Shown here: piece by piece, positions 5,762-6,084 of the stretch
How positions within the stretch are numbered: position 1 is the first letter of the stretch
Layout of the letters: each line of letters begins with the position of its first letter
Source of the DNA: G020344215 sp039586575
GTDB lineage: Bacteria; Gemmatimonadota; Gemmatimonadetes; Palauibacterales; KS3-K002
Reading direction: 5' to 3'
Assembly (NCBI GenBank): GCA_039586575.1
Contig: JBDHKD010000118.1
Location: 1-6,084, forward strand
Length of the DNA: 6,084 nt
Position numbers and translations under genes: made by a program
Notes under the pieces: model-generated
The model's input: the letters and a program-made list of their open reading frames with translations, nothing else
Databases searched by the model: none
What the model was told of the DNA's origin: nothing

Positions 5762-6084
5762 CGTACTTAAGACGTTCAGGCTCTTGGAGCGCCTATCTGA
5801 TGCTGCTCGCGGCGTTGCTCGTCCCCGATCCCGCCGACGCGCAGACCAAGCTGCTCCGCTTCCCAGACATTCAGGGTGATCGAGTCGTATTCTCATACGC
5901 TGGCGACATCTGGGTGGCGCCGGCGGCCGGCGGCACGGCCACCCGCCTAACGACGCACCCCGGCCTCGAACTTTTCCCCAAGTTCTCGCCGGACGGGAAC
6001 TGGATCGCCTTCACCGGGCAGTACGACGGTGACGAGCAGGTCTATTTGATCCCGACGACGGGCGGCGTGCCGCAGCAACTGACC
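5758..6084 (+). CDS. Tricorn-type protease / S41-family peptidase N-terminus (beta-propeller part), 3'-truncated by window edge
   Basis: 109 codons are visible and the frame is open to the right edge. The protein begins with a signal peptide: LRR near the N-terminus, a hydrophobic stretch at about 12-23, and PADA before a likely cut at A28|Q29. The mature start, KLLRFPDIQGDRVVFSYAGD (31-50), followed by IWVAP and GGTATRLT, is typical of the first propeller blade of bacterial tricorn protease homologues. A second PD40-type repeat follows: FPKFSPDGNWIAF (73-85), then QVYLIPTTGGVPQQLT at the edge. In full-length relatives the propellers gate access to PDZ and S41 serine-peptidase domains that cut oligopeptides; those domains lie outside the window, so catalytic competence cannot be judged. 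A TolB-like or other WD40/PD40-only protein is the main alternative. Export suggests peptide breakdown in the periplasm, like the Met-zincin upstream. The gene starts 121 bases after the hemerythrin stop. Confidence 0.85.
   Translation, partial: MTYLRRSGSWSAYLMLLAALLVPDPADAQTKLLRFPDIQGDRVVFSYAGDIWVAPAAGGTATRLTTHPGLELFPKFSPDGNWIAFTGQYDGDEQVYLIPTTGGVPQQLT

Overview
The window is GC-rich DNA in which every convincing gene lies on the + strand and the gaps are short. The gene set is a class V aminotransferase, an ornithine cyclodeaminase-family enzyme, a secreted Met-zincin metalloprotease, a bacterial hemerythrin, and the start of a secreted tricorn-type protease. It points to a free-living Gram-negative bacterium that lives on protein, such as Gemmatimonadota, Acidobacteriota or a relative. 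That placement is an inference from gene content and base composition; no rRNA or other marker is present. Good Shine-Dalgarno sites, one of them the exact complement of the 16S tail, fit a bacterium with standard initiation.

Layout. Bases 3-1454 hold a cysteine-desulfurase-like PLP enzyme whose beginning lies to the left of the window. Its TAA stop shares one base with the ATG of the ornithine cyclodeaminase/mu-crystallin-family gene (1454-2428). After 41 bases, which contain a small hairpin over the stop codon and a perfect ribosome binding site, comes an exported zinc metalloprotease with DUF5118, DUF5117 and Met-zincin domains (2470-5001). After 68 bases comes a single-domain hemerythrin (5070-5636), whose first codons hold two overlapping, mutually exclusive inverted repeats. 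The next 121 bases hold no confident gene. They are spanned by a 42-codon ORF that overlaps the hemerythrin stop and the next start by ATGA at each end. The last gene (5758 to the window edge) encodes a signal peptide and the first beta-propeller repeats of a tricorn/S41-type protease.

How the genes may fit together. The two cytosolic enzymes are probably translationally coupled and act on amino acids or related amines. The two exported proteases would break down proteins or peptides in the periplasm or outside the cell. A shared theme of protein and amino-acid use is plausible but not proven. The hemerythrin (di-iron; oxygen, NO or iron handling) has no obvious link to it. No mobile element, CRISPR array, tRNA or rRNA gene was seen. 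The genes look like ordinary chromosomal families, and the few items worth a second look are small: the bridging small ORF, the alternative hairpins, the enzyme pairing, and changed motif residues.
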